A stretch of DNA of 22,137 nt, taken from contig JAVBRB010000002.1 of NCBI GenBank assembly GCA_031548515.1, positions 1-22,137 on the forward strand. The letters are read 5' to 3'. Numbering within the stretch: the first letter of the stretch is position 1; each line of letters opens with the position of its first letter. This document shows, in pieces, positions 14,129 through 22,137 of the stretch. The notes under the pieces were generated by a model. That model did not search any database, was not told the origin of the DNA, and worked only from the letters and a program-made list of their open reading frames with translations. The position numbers and the translations under genes are program-made. This DNA is from UBA940 sp031548515. GTDB taxonomy: Bacteria > Bacteroidota > Bacteroidia > Bacteroidales > Rikenellaceae.

Positions 14129-17100
14129 ATGGGCAAAGGTATAAAGAATCTCCTGAAAAAAGCAACAAAAACGGCGGTGGGCACGATTTCCACCCTGTTG
14201 CTGCTGCTCATAACGTTGCCCCTGCTCGCAGCGCTGCTCATCAACCTGCCGGGTATCCAAACCGCTCTTGCACGCCGCGTGATGTCGAATCTTTCCGAAA
14301 ACCTTGGCACCACCGTTTCCATAGACCGTATACACATCAAACTGATTAACCGCGTGGTCGTGGATGGTTTTTATGTTGAGGATTTCCAGGGCGACACCCT
14401 GCTCTACGTCCCGAAACTCACCGCGCCGATAGTCGAATTGGGATTGGCGGGCGAGCCGCTCACTTTCGGCAGGGTGAAACTCGAAAGGGCCGAAATGTGG
14501 CTCAGGCGCGACTCCACGGACACCATCAATATCAAACAGATAATAAATGCGATGCGCGGCGAGGACTACGTGAAAGATCCCGATCCGAAGTTCCGCCTCA
14601 AAATAATGGGCATAGAGGCCGACAGCCTCACTTTCGGACTGCTGCGCAATGACAGGCCGTTCCGCGATGAAGGGGTCGATTTCAGCCGTTTTACCATCCG
14701 CAACACGAAGATCGACATAGATGGCCTTTCGTTTATAAAGGACACTATCCGCATAGGGATACGCTCGCTGTCGTTCGATGAACGAAGTGGTTTCCATATC
14801 GATGACATGTCGGCCCATGATCTGGTGGTCTCCGGAGGCTTGGTGAGCCTGGACAACGTACGCATACGGTCGGCAGGCGCCGACCTGGACATTCCATCGA
14901 TACGCATAAGAGGTACGGACTGGCAAGCGTTCAGCGAGTTTGTTGACAGCATTGCGGTGGACGTTACGATGTGCAATTCGCGTCTTTCGACGGAGTTCCT
15001 CGGCTGGTTCGTTCCGTCCATAAGGGAATGGGGCATAACGCTCGATGGACTGACTTTGCAAACAAAAGGACCGGTGGCCGCCCTGGGCGGAAGCATCACG
15101 CAGGCCCACGCGCTCGATACCAGTTTCGCGTTGGATTTCACGAGCCGTGGTATTCCCGATGTTGAGAACATGCATTTCGATGCCGACATCCGAAGTGTCG
15201 CAACGAACGGAGGCGACATCGACAGCCTGGTGAGAGCCATTACCGGGAAAAGTCTGCCGGCATTGTTGGCAGCTTCACTGGGAAGGCTCGGGGAATGTGG
15301 TTTCTCTGGTAAATTCAGCGGCGGATTGAACGGTTTTACCGGAGGCGGCATGCTTGTTTCAGAGGCTGGCGAAGTACGTGCACAAGCCTCCGTGGGCATG
15401 CGCGGCGGTCCTGTCATCGATGGGCATGTGGAGATTCCGAATCTCGACCTCGGACGGCTGTTGGCTATAGAGGATCTGGGCGTCCTGTCAGGCGATTTCT
15501 CACTGGATGGGAAAATCGGAAAGGGCGGCCTCATGGAAGGCGAAATAGACGGCGGCATCGAAGCTTTGGGATTCCGGCAATACACATACCGCGGTATAGA
15601 CATTAGCGGACGGCTCAACGGCAGGATGTTCGACGGTGCGGTGCGCTCGCACGACCCGTCGCTCGATTTCGATTTCTCGGGCCTGCTCGATTTCAACGAC
15701 TCCATTCCGCGTTATAACTTCGACCTCGACCTGCGCAGGGCCGACCTCGCGGCTACCGGCCTCAATAGGGCCGATTCGGTTTCGCTTCTTTCCGGCAGGG
15801 TGATCGCTTCGGCTACCGGCGACGGCCTGGACAATCTCAACGGCACCATCGAAGTCCTGAATCCGGTTTATATATCCCCGGCCGACACCGTACGTACCGC
15901 ACTTGTGAAAATTACCGGGCGAAACAGCGCCGCCAGCAAGTACGTGAGCCTCGCATCGGAATTTGCCGATGCCGAGTTCCGAAGCCGCATATCATATCGG
16001 GATATGTTCGTTTATCTGGGTGATTTCCTGCGTGAATACATACCTGTGATGTATGACGACGGCCTTGAGAAACCGCTTCCCGTCCACGAACGAAACATAG
16101 CCGCCGCTGCCAACTATTCCGTGTTGAACCTCGATGTGAAGAAGACCGACAAGTTGTTCGACGCGCTGATGCCGGGAACTCACGTCGCCGAGGATACCCG
16201 GGTTTCGTTCATGTTCAATCCGTTTGTCCGGAATTTTTCGCTCTCGGCAAAATCGGAGTTCATAGAGTACCGCAACATGCTCGCAACCAACATTGAACTT
16301 AATTCCGACAACAAGACCGACTCCCTGACGCTCCATCTCACAAGCGAAGATTTTTACTCGGGTTCGCTGCACATCCCAAAATTTGCCCTGCACGGCGGGT
16401 CAAAGGGACGTCGGGCGACTCTTTCGACGAGACTGACCGACGCCGGGGATAATTTTTCGGCGATGTTGGGACTGTATGTGGATTCGGAGCAGAATAATGG
16501 AAACCGCAGCCTGCGTTTCCGTTTTGCGCCGTCGTATGTTTCTCTCGAACAAAAAACGTGGTATATTGCTGCCGCATCGGTTGTTTATGATACTACCCGG
16601 ATAGCTGTCAATAATTTGAGAATATATTCGCAAGGGAATGCTACCGAGGAACTCACTGTAAACGGAATCATTTCGCGCAGCCCTTCCGACACGCTGCACG
16701 TAAAATTCAACCATTTCGACCTGTCGCCTCTGGGCCGGTTTGTGGAAGGCGCGGGATATGACGTGAATGGCCGCGCAAACGGGTACATCGATTTCATGTC
16801 GCTCAGGCATGGTACTCGCATGAATGCCGGTATCGAATTCCGCGACATCTCGCTGAACGGAATAAAGGCCGCACCGCTGCGCTTCACCAGTTTCTGGGAC
16901 AGGACGGGCGAACGCGTGCGGTTCCAGATGCTCAATCAACGTAGCAACGTCAATGTACTGAGCGGTTCTTTTTCTCCGGCAAAAGGCACCATCAATGCGG
17001 TAGCACAGATGGATTCGCTCGACGTGGGGCTTCTCGACCCCGTACTGAACGGTATCCTTGTGAACACCAAAGGTAAGGCGAACTTCTATGTGGAGTTGGA

Positions 17101-18706
17101 CGGCACTTTCAAACAACTCCGTATGGACGGGCGCGTGGAGATCCCGCATTTCGAAACCACCATAGGCTTCACACAGGCGACGTATGTCCTTGAGAAAGGC
17201 GTGATGACTCTCGATAATTCGCGGTTGAGACTGCCTTCCACACAGGTGCGCGACAACTTCGGCAACACTGCCGATATCGGTCTTATAGTGGATATGTCGA
17301 ACCTGAGAAATATAAGTGTCGACATCAATGCCGCCGTAAATAATATATTGGCATTCAATACCGGGCCGGAAAGCAGCGAGGCTTTTTACGGGCAGGTGTT
17401 CGCAACCGGCTCGCTCGGGATAAAGACAGACAGGATGGGTACGAAAATGGGCATCACGGCCACGACGGGGCGTGGAACAAAATTCCACATGCCGCTGAAC
17501 GCCAAATCGAATATATCGTGGGCCGATTTCGTGGTGTTGGCCGATCCGAACCGTAACAATATCGACTCCACCAACGTACTGGCCCGCAAGAAACTCATCT
17601 ATGAAAGACAGCTCCGGCAGGGACAGTCGCGGGGAGCGCGCCGCAAACCGCTCGACATGGACATCACGGTAAATCTGACGCCCGACGCCGAATTCAACCT
17701 GCTTATCGACCCCAATCTGGGCAACGGTATCAGAGCACGCGGGCGCGGCGTTATAAACATGCGCATAAACCCTTCCACCGACCTCTTCTCGATGGTGGGC
17801 GACTGTTCGATAGTCGACGGACGCTTCGATTTCTCGATGATGGACGTGTTCAACAAGGAATTCACGATTACGCCCGGGAGTACTCTCGTCTGGACGGGCG
17901 AACCCGAAGACGCGCTTCTCAATATCGAGGCTTCGTATCGCACACGTACCTCGCTTTCGCCGCTGATAGGCGACAACAGCGCTTTTATCTCAGGCGGATC
18001 GACAGTTCCCGTTGACTGTGTCATCCGGCTTACCGAACGCCTTTCGCAGCCACAGATCACTTTCGATGTGCGCCTGCCGTCTGCCGATACCGATGCGCAA
18101 CTCATCGTCAACAACGCCATGAATACGCAGGAATTGAAGAGTACCCAGTTCCTGTCGCTGCTCATGACCGGCAATTTCGCGGCCAACAACTCGCTCGCCG
18201 GACAGACCGCCAACTCAGGTGCGCTGGCTACCGGTGCAGTCGGATTCGATATTCTGACCAACCAGTTGAGCAATTTCCTGTCGAGCGAGGACTACAGCAT
18301 CTACTTCAAATACCGTCCGCAGAGCGACTATATCGGCAACCAGTTCGACCTGGGCTTCTCGACCGCATTCATAGACAACCGCCTGCTGCTGGAGATAGAA
18401 GGCAACTATGTCGACGACCGTGCCGCAACCAGTGTAGGAACGAGCAATGTCAGCAACCTTGCCGGCGACGTGTCGCTTACCTGGGTGATAGACCGTGCGG
18501 GCAACTACCGCCTGAAAGTATTTTCGCAGACTATCGACCGCCTCAATGAAACCCAGGGACTTCAGGAGAGCGGGCTTGGTATCTATTACAAAAAAGATTT
18601 TGACTCGTTCCGCGACGTTTGGCGAAAAAATAGAGATACTTTTGTTAATTTTGGCAGCGATAGTGTTATAACGAAAAAAACCAGGAGAAAGGCAAAACAA
18701 CAATAA
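14129..18706 (+). CDS. tamB: TamB (DUF490) bridge-like inter-membrane protein
   Basis: This 1525-residue protein has one N-terminal membrane helix (about residues 17-38, rich in Leu) followed by an AsmA-like start (LPGIQTALARRVMSNLSENLGTTVSIDRI). A very long series of beta-strand segments follows, expected to form a lipid-binding groove across the periplasm. The last 400 or so residues form the TamB C-terminal domain, with VVLADPNRNN, GRGVINMRINPSTDLFSMVG, LIVNNAMNTQE and a tail ending in YFKYRP and FRDVWRKNRD segments. TamB family proteins are linked to phospholipid transport to the outer membrane and to outer-membrane protein assembly, usually with an Omp85 partner. No such partner is in this window. 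The ATG at 14129 places the membrane helix normally. exbB begins 16 nt after the stop. Confidence 0.92.
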   Translation: MGKGIKNLLKKATKTAVGTISTLLLLLITLPLLAALLINLPGIQTALARRVMSNLSENLGTTVSIDRIHIKLINRVVVDGFYVEDFQGDTLLYVPKLTAPIVELGLAGEPLTFGRVKLERAEMWLRRDSTDTINIKQIINAMRGEDYVKDPDPKFRLKIMGIEADSLTFGLLRNDRPFRDEGVDFSRFTIRNTKIDIDGLSFIKDTIRIGIRSLSFDERSGFHIDDMSAHDLVVSGGLVSLDNVRIRSAGADLDIPSIRIRGTDWQAFSEFVDSIAVDVTMCNSRLSTEFLGWFVPSIREWGITLDGLTLQTKGPVAALGGSITQAHALDTSFALDFTSRGIPDVENMHFDADIRSVATNGGDIDSLVRAITGKSLPALLAASLGRLGECGFSGKFSGGLNGFTGGGMLVSEAGEVRAQASVGMRGGPVIDGHVEIPNLDLGRLLAIEDLGVLSGDFSLDGKIGKGGLMEGEIDGGIEALGFRQYTYRGIDISGRLNGRMFDGAVRSHDPSLDFDFSGLLDFNDSIPRYNFDLDLRRADLAATGLNRADSVSLLSGRVIASATGDGLDNLNGTIEVLNPVYISPADTVRTALVKITGRNSAASKYVSLASEFADAEFRSRISYRDMFVYLGDFLREYIPVMYDDGLEKPLPVHERNIAAAANYSVLNLDVKKTDKLFDALMPGTHVAEDTRVSFMFNPFVRNFSLSAKSEFIEYRNMLATNIELNSDNKTDSLTLHLTSEDFYSGSLHIPKFALHGGSKGRRATLSTRLTDAGDNFSAMLGLYVDSEQNNGNRSLRFRFAPSYVSLEQKTWYIAAASVVYDTTRIAVNNLRIYSQGNATEELTVNGIISRSPSDTLHVKFNHFDLSPLGRFVEGAGYDVNGRANGYIDFMSLRHGTRMNAGIEFRDISLNGIKAAPLRFTSFWDRTGERVRFQMLNQRSNVNVLSGSFSPAKGTINAVAQMDSLDVGLLDPVLNGILVNTKGKANFYVELDGTFKQLRMDGRVEIPHFETTIGFTQATYVLEKGVMTLDNSRLRLPSTQVRDNFGNTADIGLIVDMSNLRNISVDINAAVNNILAFNTGPESSEAFYGQVFATGSLGIKTDRMGTKMGITATTGRGTKFHMPLNAKSNISWADFVVLADPNRNNIDSTNVLARKKLIYERQLRQGQSRGARRKPLDMDITVNLTPDAEFNLLIDPNLGNGIRARGRGVINMRINPSTDLFSMVGDCSIVDGRFDFSMMDVFNKEFTITPGSTLVWTGEPEDALLNIEASYRTRTSLSPLIGDNSAFISGGSTVPVDCVIRLTERLSQPQITFDVRLPSADTDAQLIVNNAMNTQELKSTQFLSLLMTGNFAANNSLAGQTANSGALATGAVGFDILTNQLSNFLSSEDYSIYFKYRPQSDYIGNQFDLGFSTAFIDNRLLLEIEGNYVDDRAATSVGTSNVSNLAGDVSLTWVIDRAGNYRLKVFSQTIDRLNETQGLQESGLGIYYKKDFDSFRDVWRKNRDTFVNFGSDSVITKKTRRKAKQQ

Positions 18707-18722
18707 ATAAAAATCGAATCTT

Positions 18723-19421
18723 ATGAGTATGTTTTTACAGGTCGCCGAAGGTGCGGCCCAGGTTGCCGAAGAATTGGAGGTGACGACAGCTGAATCTATG
18801 ACTTTCTGGGATCTTTTTACCTCCGGAGGGTGGCTCATGTGGGTGCTGCTCGCACTGGGCGGAATCGCTATTTTCCTCTTTGTGGAGCGTTTTATCGCTA
18901 TCCGCAAGGCGTCGAAAATGGACATGAACTTCATGAACCGCATCCGCGACAAAATTTCTGAAGGCAAGATCGCTTCGGCTGTCGAGTCGTGCAAACGCAC
19001 AAACACACCCATTGCACGCATGGTCGAAAAGGGCATCGAACGCATCGGCCGTCCTATGCCCGAGATACAGAATGCCATCGAGAACCAGGCCAATCTCGAG
19101 GTGTCGAAACTCAGCGCCGGGCTTCCCTACCTGGCTATGATCTCAGGCGGCGCCCCGATGATCGGCTTCCTGGGTACGGTGATCGGTCTCGTGCAGGCTT
19201 TCATGGCGATGGAAGGTATGGGCGGAACGGTCGACATCAGCGTCCTGGCGGGTGGTATGTATGTAGCTATGCTCACTACCGTAGGCGGTCTTATGGTCGG
19301 TATTCCCGCTTACTTCGGATACAACTACCTCGTTGCGCGCGTAGACAGGCTTATCTTCCAAATGGAGGCCAACTCGATCGCGTTCATGGATATACTCAAC
19401 CAACCCGTAGAAAAGAAATAA
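18723..19421 (+). CDS. exbB: ExbB/TolQ-type proton channel subunit
   Basis: This 232-residue inner-membrane protein belongs to the MotA/TolQ/ExbB family. Three membrane helices are visible at about residues 36-56, 135-160 and 176-200, with a cytoplasmic loop between the first two. The family signature is in GGAPMIGFLGTVIGLVQAF and the third helix AMLTTVGGLMVGIPAYFGYN. With ExbD it conducts protons and energises TonB, which drives outer-membrane transporters. It is 16 nt downstream of tamB and 69 nt upstream of exbD, without a terminator, so these are probably one transcript. Confidence 0.93.
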   Translation: MSMFLQVAEGAAQVAEELEVTTAESMTFWDLFTSGGWLMWVLLALGGIAIFLFVERFIAIRKASKMDMNFMNRIRDKISEGKIASAVESCKRTNTPIARMVEKGIERIGRPMPEIQNAIENQANLEVSKLSAGLPYLAMISGGAPMIGFLGTVIGLVQAFMAMEGMGGTVDISVLAGGMYVAMLTTVGGLMVGIPAYFGYNYLVARVDRLIFQMEANSIAFMDILNQPVEKK

Positions 19422-19426
19422 TTACG

Positions 19427-19468
19427 AATTAAAAATTACGAGTGTGTACCGCACTATAATTTTTAATT
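19427..19468. repeat. AT-rich inverted repeat between exbB and exbD
   Basis: AATTAAAAATTA (19427-19438) and TAATTTTTAATT (19457-19468) are exact reverse complements separated by 18 nt. ATTACGAATTAAAAATTACG is a string type I recall as frequent in intergenic Bacteroidota DNA. It has no T tract suited to termination and may be a dispersed repeat or a processing hairpin that sets the exbB to exbD ratio. Confidence 0.5.
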
Positions 19469-19490
19469 TGAATATCGTAATTGAAGAATT

Positions 19491-19883
19491 ATGGCAATAA
19501 AGAGAGTCTCGAAAGTGGACAGCGGTTTCAGCGCCGCCTCAATGACCGACATGGTGTTCCTTCTGCTCATGTTCGTACTGATGGCGCTGACTCTGGTGAA
19601 TCCAAACGCCCTGAAGCTGGTGCTGCCAAGGAGCAGCAACCAGATCAAGGAAAAACCATACACTACCGTGTCGATTACGCCCGATCTGAAATATTACGTC
19701 GAAACGCAGGAGGTGCCGTTCAACCAGCTCGAACCGACCCTGCGCGCAAAACTCGAAGGCAAGGAAAATCCGATGATCTCGCTTCATACCGACGAAAATG
19801 TTCCTATAAAGTATGCTGTCGGGGTGATGAATATCGCCAAGAACAACAAGTACACGCTGGTGCTGGCAACAAGCCCCGAGTAA
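19491..19883 (+). CDS. exbD: ExbD/TolR-type biopolymer transport protein
   Basis: This 130-residue protein has a short cytoplasmic N-terminus, one membrane helix (about 19-37) and a periplasmic domain. The essential helix aspartate of the family is Asp20 in MTDMVFLLLMF. The periplasmic part has the usual ExbD strand pattern: VSITPDLKYYVE, then PMISLHTDENVPIKYAVGVMNIAKNNK. It partners ExbB in the proton channel. The gene starts after an AT-rich inverted repeat and is followed by a short duplicated start related to tonB. Confidence 0.93.
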   Translation: MAIKRVSKVDSGFSAASMTDMVFLLLMFVLMALTLVNPNALKLVLPRSSNQIKEKPYTTVSITPDLKYYVETQEVPFNQLEPTLRAKLEGKENPMISLHTDENVPIKYAVGVMNIAKNNKYTLVLATSPE

Positions 19884-19902
19884 TCGTGAATTGAAAAGAA
19901 AA

Positions 19903-20013
19903 ATGAGCTATTACGAACAGGACGGGCAGCAACAGAACCGAGGCCTGCAAGGCAGGGCTAGCTCACTGACCGTAGCAAAGCGGAGGGAAGTAACTTACGC
20001 CGCGGCGGTTTAG
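19903..20013 (+). pseudogene. 36-codon ORF duplicating the start of tonB
   Basis: An ATG 19 nt after the exbD stop opens a frame that begins MSYYEQDGQQQN. The real tonB gene at 20058 begins MNYYEQDDSEG. The first 20 nt of the two share 16 identities, including TACGAACAGGA. After about 12 codons the resemblance stops and the frame runs through repeat-like DNA to a TAG at 20011-20013. The best reading is a duplicated or interrupted 5' end of tonB. It could also be a translated leader peptide, or the trace of a lost gene between exbD and tonB. Confidence 0.5.
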
Positions 20014-20050
20014 CAGGAATACCATTGTGAACGGGATGTAATGAAGTGAA
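19938..20050. repeat. Repeat-like insert between the two tonB starts
   Basis: This DNA differs in character from its coding neighbours. It has a 5-bp hairpin CCTGC/GCAGG at 19944-19956, then GCCGCGGCGGTTTAG at 19999-20013, which matches GCTGCGGCGGTTTAG at 21323-21337 in 14 of 15 positions. It ends in a GTGAACGGGATGTAATGAAG segment. I recall similar strings as dispersed intergenic repeats in Bacteroidota, but could not check. The boundaries are approximate. Confidence 0.45.
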
Positions 20051-20057
20051 ATAATTT

Positions 20058-20810
20058 ATGAATTACTACGAACAGGATGACAGTGAAGGCAGAAAGTGGG
20101 GTATCATAAGCGTGGCGCTTTACTTCGCATTGTGTGCGGCGCTGATGTTCGTGACCTACCGCATATCCCTGCCCGAACCCTCGCTAGGGATACTCGTCGA
20201 TTTCGGAACGACCGATACGGGCTTCGGCGACACAGACCTTGCGAACAGCCAGTTGGATACGCGCCCGGTCAGTCAGCAAAGACAGAACCGGCTGACCGAT
20301 CCCGTCATGACGACCGAAGATCCGACTGCTCCGGAGGTCGTTACAGAACAGCGTCCGCAGACACAGCCCGTCCGACAGGTCGAAGAGAGCGTACCGCAGC
20401 GTGAGGTCAACCAGCGCGCCCTTTTCCCCGGCCGAACCGAAGGCAGTACCGCCGCCTCGCAGGGAACGGCAGGAGGCCTCGGGAACCAGGGATCGGAGGA
20501 AGGAGGCCCCAACGGAAGCGACAGTGCGGGAGGATCGGGCGTATCCGGTTTCAGCCTTTCGGGACGTTACCTTGTCACGCCTGTCCCCAAACCGGAATAT
20601 GTCGGCAACGAACAGGGTCGCGTAGTGATCCGCATCACCGTCGACCGCGAAGGCAAAGTCACCAGCGCCGACTATGAACAGACCGGCTCCACCACCAACC
20701 ACGGCGACCTGGTCAGGGAAGCCCGCAAGGCCGCGCTCAAAGCCCGCTTTACCGCCAGCGACAACGATATCCAAACAGGTACCATTACATATATCTTCAA
20801 ACTTAATTAG
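20058..20810 (+). CDS. tonB: TonB-family energy transducer
   Basis: This 250-residue protein has a cytoplasmic start, one membrane helix (about 14-33), a long periplasmic linker rich in Gln, Pro, Glu and then Gly/Ser, and a C-terminal TonB domain from about residue 168. The domain reads GRYLVTPVPKPEYV, then GRVVIRITVDREGKVTSADY and a final strand TGTITYIFKLN. It couples the ExbB-ExbD channel to outer-membrane partners. The linker lacks the long Pro-Lys repeats of E. coli TonB, which is common in this phylum. It is the fourth gene of the tamB-exbB-exbD-tonB run. Confidence 0.9.
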   Translation: MNYYEQDDSEGRKWGIISVALYFALCAALMFVTYRISLPEPSLGILVDFGTTDTGFGDTDLANSQLDTRPVSQQRQNRLTDPVMTTEDPTAPEVVTEQRPQTQPVRQVEESVPQREVNQRALFPGRTEGSTAASQGTAGGLGNQGSEEGGPNGSDSAGGSGVSGFSLSGRYLVTPVPKPEYVGNEQGRVVIRITVDREGKVTSADYEQTGSTTNHGDLVREARKAALKARFTASDNDIQTGTITYIFKLN

Positions 20811-20815
20811 TTTAA

Positions 20816-20857
20816 TGTCATTCCGAGCGAGGTCGTAAGGCCGACGAGGAATCTACG
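20816..20857 (+). repeat. Dispersed 'TGTCATTCCGAGC...GGAATCT' repeat
   Basis: TGTCATTCCGAGCGAGG begins 5 nt after the tonB stop and ends with CGAGGAATCTACG. A short GTCG/CGAC hairpin lies in the middle. This string is a familiar dispersed intergenic repeat in many Bacteroidota and some other genomes. That identification is from memory. Confidence 0.6.
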
Positions 20858-20864
20858 AAATTTT

Positions 20865-20880
20865 GCAACCTTGCGGTTGC
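20865..20880. repeat. Small hairpin before the DUF1573 gene
   Basis: GCAACC (20865-20870), loop TTGC, GGTTGC (20875-20880) form a perfect 6-bp stem ending 8 nt before the ATG at 20889. No T tract follows, so it is not a terminator. It could influence translation of the gene behind it. Confidence 0.5.
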
Positions 20881-20888
20881 ATACAAAT

Positions 20889-21308
20889 ATGAATATGAAA
20901 AAGTATCTGATTTTAATTGGATTTTTGTTGTTTTTTGTTGCCGCGTGGGCGCAGGATGGCGATTCCGTTTCCAAGTACGGCGGTCCACACTTCAAATTCG
21001 AGAATGCGGAGCATGATTTCGGCGAGATCCCGCACAAGTCGAAGCAGGTGGAATGCCGTTTCGAGTTCACCAACGACGGTACGGCCCCGCTGGTTATCAC
21101 TAAGACTCTTACCTCTTGTTCGTGCGTAAAGGTGAGTTACGACAAAAAACCTGTGATGCCGGGACGGAAAGGCGTGATAGTTGTAGCATACGAAGTCAAT
21201 AAAAAGGAGTCGGGGATATTCTACAAGGTGATAGAGGTGTATTCCAATTCTGTCGATAAACGCAGCAACCTGATAGTTAAAGGCAACGCTATAGAGGAAA
21301 AAAAATGA
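20889..21308 (+). CDS. DUF1573 secreted single-domain protein
   Basis: This 139-residue protein has a Sec signal peptide (MKKYLILIGFLLFFVAAWA, cleavage after AWA) and one DUF1573 Ig-like domain. The domain contains EHDFGEIPHKSKQVECRFEF, then NDGTAPLVITKTLTSCSC and PVMPGRKGVIVVAYE. Members are common periplasmic or secreted Bacteroidota proteins of unknown function, and the SCSC cysteine pair is a family hallmark. The start may be at 20889 (MNMKKY) or at 20895 (MKKY); the signal peptide fits both. It lies 78 nt after tonB behind a dispersed repeat and a hairpin, so it may belong to the tonB transcript or have its own promoter. Confidence 0.88.
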   Translation: MNMKKYLILIGFLLFFVAAWAQDGDSVSKYGGPHFKFENAEHDFGEIPHKSKQVECRFEFTNDGTAPLVITKTLTSCSCVKVSYDKKPVMPGRKGVIVVAYEVNKKESGIFYKVIEVYSNSVDKRSNLIVKGNAIEEKK

Positions 21309-21390
21309 AAGCGGCGTCAATGGCTGCGGCGGTTTAGTTTTTCATATTTGGTACCGTAAGAGTTACGATATGTTCGTGTGATTTTTAGCA
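21309..21390. promoter_or_regulatory. Spacer with a weak -7 box before the amidohydrolase
   Basis: CATATTTG at 21343-21350 is one base off TAnnTTTG and lies 40 nt before the ATG at 21391. No -33 box is evident. The spacer also carries the GCTGCGGCGGTTTAG string (21323-21337) shared with the exbD-tonB spacer. Confidence 0.25.
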
Positions 21391-22137
21391 ATGAATACGC
21401 TGATTACAAACTGCCTCATTCTGCCGATGACAGATGAGAGCGGAGAAAAATATTTTACAGGTTCGGTTGCCACTGAAGGCAACCGAATTGTTCTGGCGAC
21501 ATCCGATAACGCCCGTGTGGAGGAATTCCGCAGGGCCAATCCGGGGTTGCGTGAGGTGGACGGACGTGGCAAGCTGTTGATGCCGGGGCTTATAAATACG
21601 CACACCCACGTAGCCATGACGCTGATGCGCAGTTTCGCTGACGACATCCCGCTTATGGCGTGGCTTGAGCGACATATCTGGCCTTTCGAGTCGCACATCG
21701 GTGCGGAGGAGATAGCCGTCGGGGCGCGCCTCGGAATGGCAGAAATGCTGTTGGGCGGCACCACGACGCTGGTCGACATGTATTGGCACGAAAGCGCCAT
21801 CGGGATGGTTGCGCAAAATATTGGTGTACGTGCCGTGCTCTGTCCGAGCTTCGTCGACGGCCGGCGCATGGAGGAATTCGAACGCGAACTACCCGCCACG
21901 CTGAAAGTCGCCGAAGGATGCGACCGTTTGAGCGTCCGCATAGCCCCCCATTCGGCTTACAGTTGCTCGACCGAAAACCTGCGGCGTGCGATGGAACTTG
22001 CGCAGAAATATGGCATAGGTTTACACACCCACGTTTCGGAAACGCTCGACGAACAGCGCATGATCCGCGAGCGCTACGGACGCACTCCGTCGGAATATCT
22101 GCGCGACATCGGGTTTTTTGAAATCCCGACCATGGCG
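21391..22137 (+). CDS. Amidohydrolase, MTA/SAH deaminase-like (5' part, runs off window)
   Basis: The frame is open from the ATG at 21391 to the last base (249 codons) and continues beyond the window. It begins MNTLITNCLILPMTD, a typical start of the small beta-sandwich domain. The metal-binding HxH is His71-Thr-His73 in MPGLINTHTHVAMTLMRS, followed by FADDIPLMAWLERHIWPFES. This wording is that of the 5-methylthioadenosine / S-adenosylhomocysteine deaminase branch of the TrzA/SsnA group. A third metal ligand is expected at His212 in LHTHVSET, and IAPHSAYSCS (His187) is also characteristic. The metal-binding Asp is beyond the edge. Deamination of an adenine or guanine-type substrate is likely, but the exact substrate is uncertain. 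Confidence 0.85.
   Translation, partial: MNTLITNCLILPMTDESGEKYFTGSVATEGNRIVLATSDNARVEEFRRANPGLREVDGRGKLLMPGLINTHTHVAMTLMRSFADDIPLMAWLERHIWPFESHIGAEEIAVGARLGMAEMLLGGTTTLVDMYWHESAIGMVAQNIGVRAVLCPSFVDGRRMEEFERELPATLKVAEGCDRLSVRIAPHSAYSCSTENLRRAMELAQKYGIGLHTHVSETLDEQRMIRERYGRTPSEYLRDIGFFEIPTMA

Noticed and set aside
14063..15705. Long minus-strand frames opposite the start of tamB
   Set aside because: Both frames are antisense to a gene with continuous TamB features. The products are low-complexity in character and have no supported start.
16400..17488. 362-codon minus-strand frame opposite tamB
   Set aside because: No family features, and the plus strand is well supported as tamB throughout.
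1..22137. CRISPR array, prophage, toxin-antitoxin, restriction or other defence system
   Set aside because: No regularly spaced direct repeats and no matching protein families were seen on either strand.

Overview
This window is chromosomal DNA from a Bacteroidota, most likely a Bacteroidales member of moderate to high GC content such as Alistipes (Rikenellaceae). The taxonomic signs are the tig-clpP-clpX order, Bacteroidota-restricted families (DUF5606, the Bacteroidota type of transketolase and TamB), lipoprotein signal peptides, and repeated matches to the Bacteroidota promoter (-33 TTTG, about 19-21 nt, -7 TAnnTTTG). The genus is inference. Most of the window is housekeeping. I found no CRISPR array, prophage, defence island or biosynthetic cluster.

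Layout. Positions 1-139 are the right end of an IS982-family insertion sequence cut by the window edge. Next come trigger factor (tig, 383-1708) with a strong terminator, a converging frameshifted small gene (1760-2151, minus), and a repeat-rich spacer. Then clpP, clpX and transketolase (2723-6746) run rightward and end at a bidirectional terminator. From there the minus strand carries tRNA-Thr(CGT), a PM20D1-like M20 peptidase and a DUF2807 lipoprotein (9250 down to 6820). A divergent promoter pair then starts a plus-strand helical-repeat protein and a TIGR01212 radical SAM protein (9409-11058). A 292-bp element with terminal inverted repeats (11099-11390) separates these from a DUF5606 gene and a DUF4185 lipoprotein. 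tsaD lies on the minus strand (13045-14073), convergent with DUF4185 and divergent from tamB. tamB, exbB, exbD and tonB (14129-20810) form an apparent envelope operon, followed by a DUF1573 secreted protein and the 5' part of an amidohydrolase that runs off the right edge.

How the genes work together. Tig, ClpP and ClpX cover protein folding and regulated proteolysis. TamB is a bridge-like inter-membrane protein. Its tight linkage to a complete ExbB-ExbD-TonB energy-transduction set suggests that proton-motive force is supplied to an envelope process in which TamB takes part; this is inference.

The most unusual material is between genes: a long-inverted-repeat element present as one whole copy and one half copy, other short dispersed repeats, a duplicated tonB start separated by a repeat-like insert, a perfect 11-bp dyad abutting the clpP start codon, and an 11-mer shared upstream of two unrelated genes.
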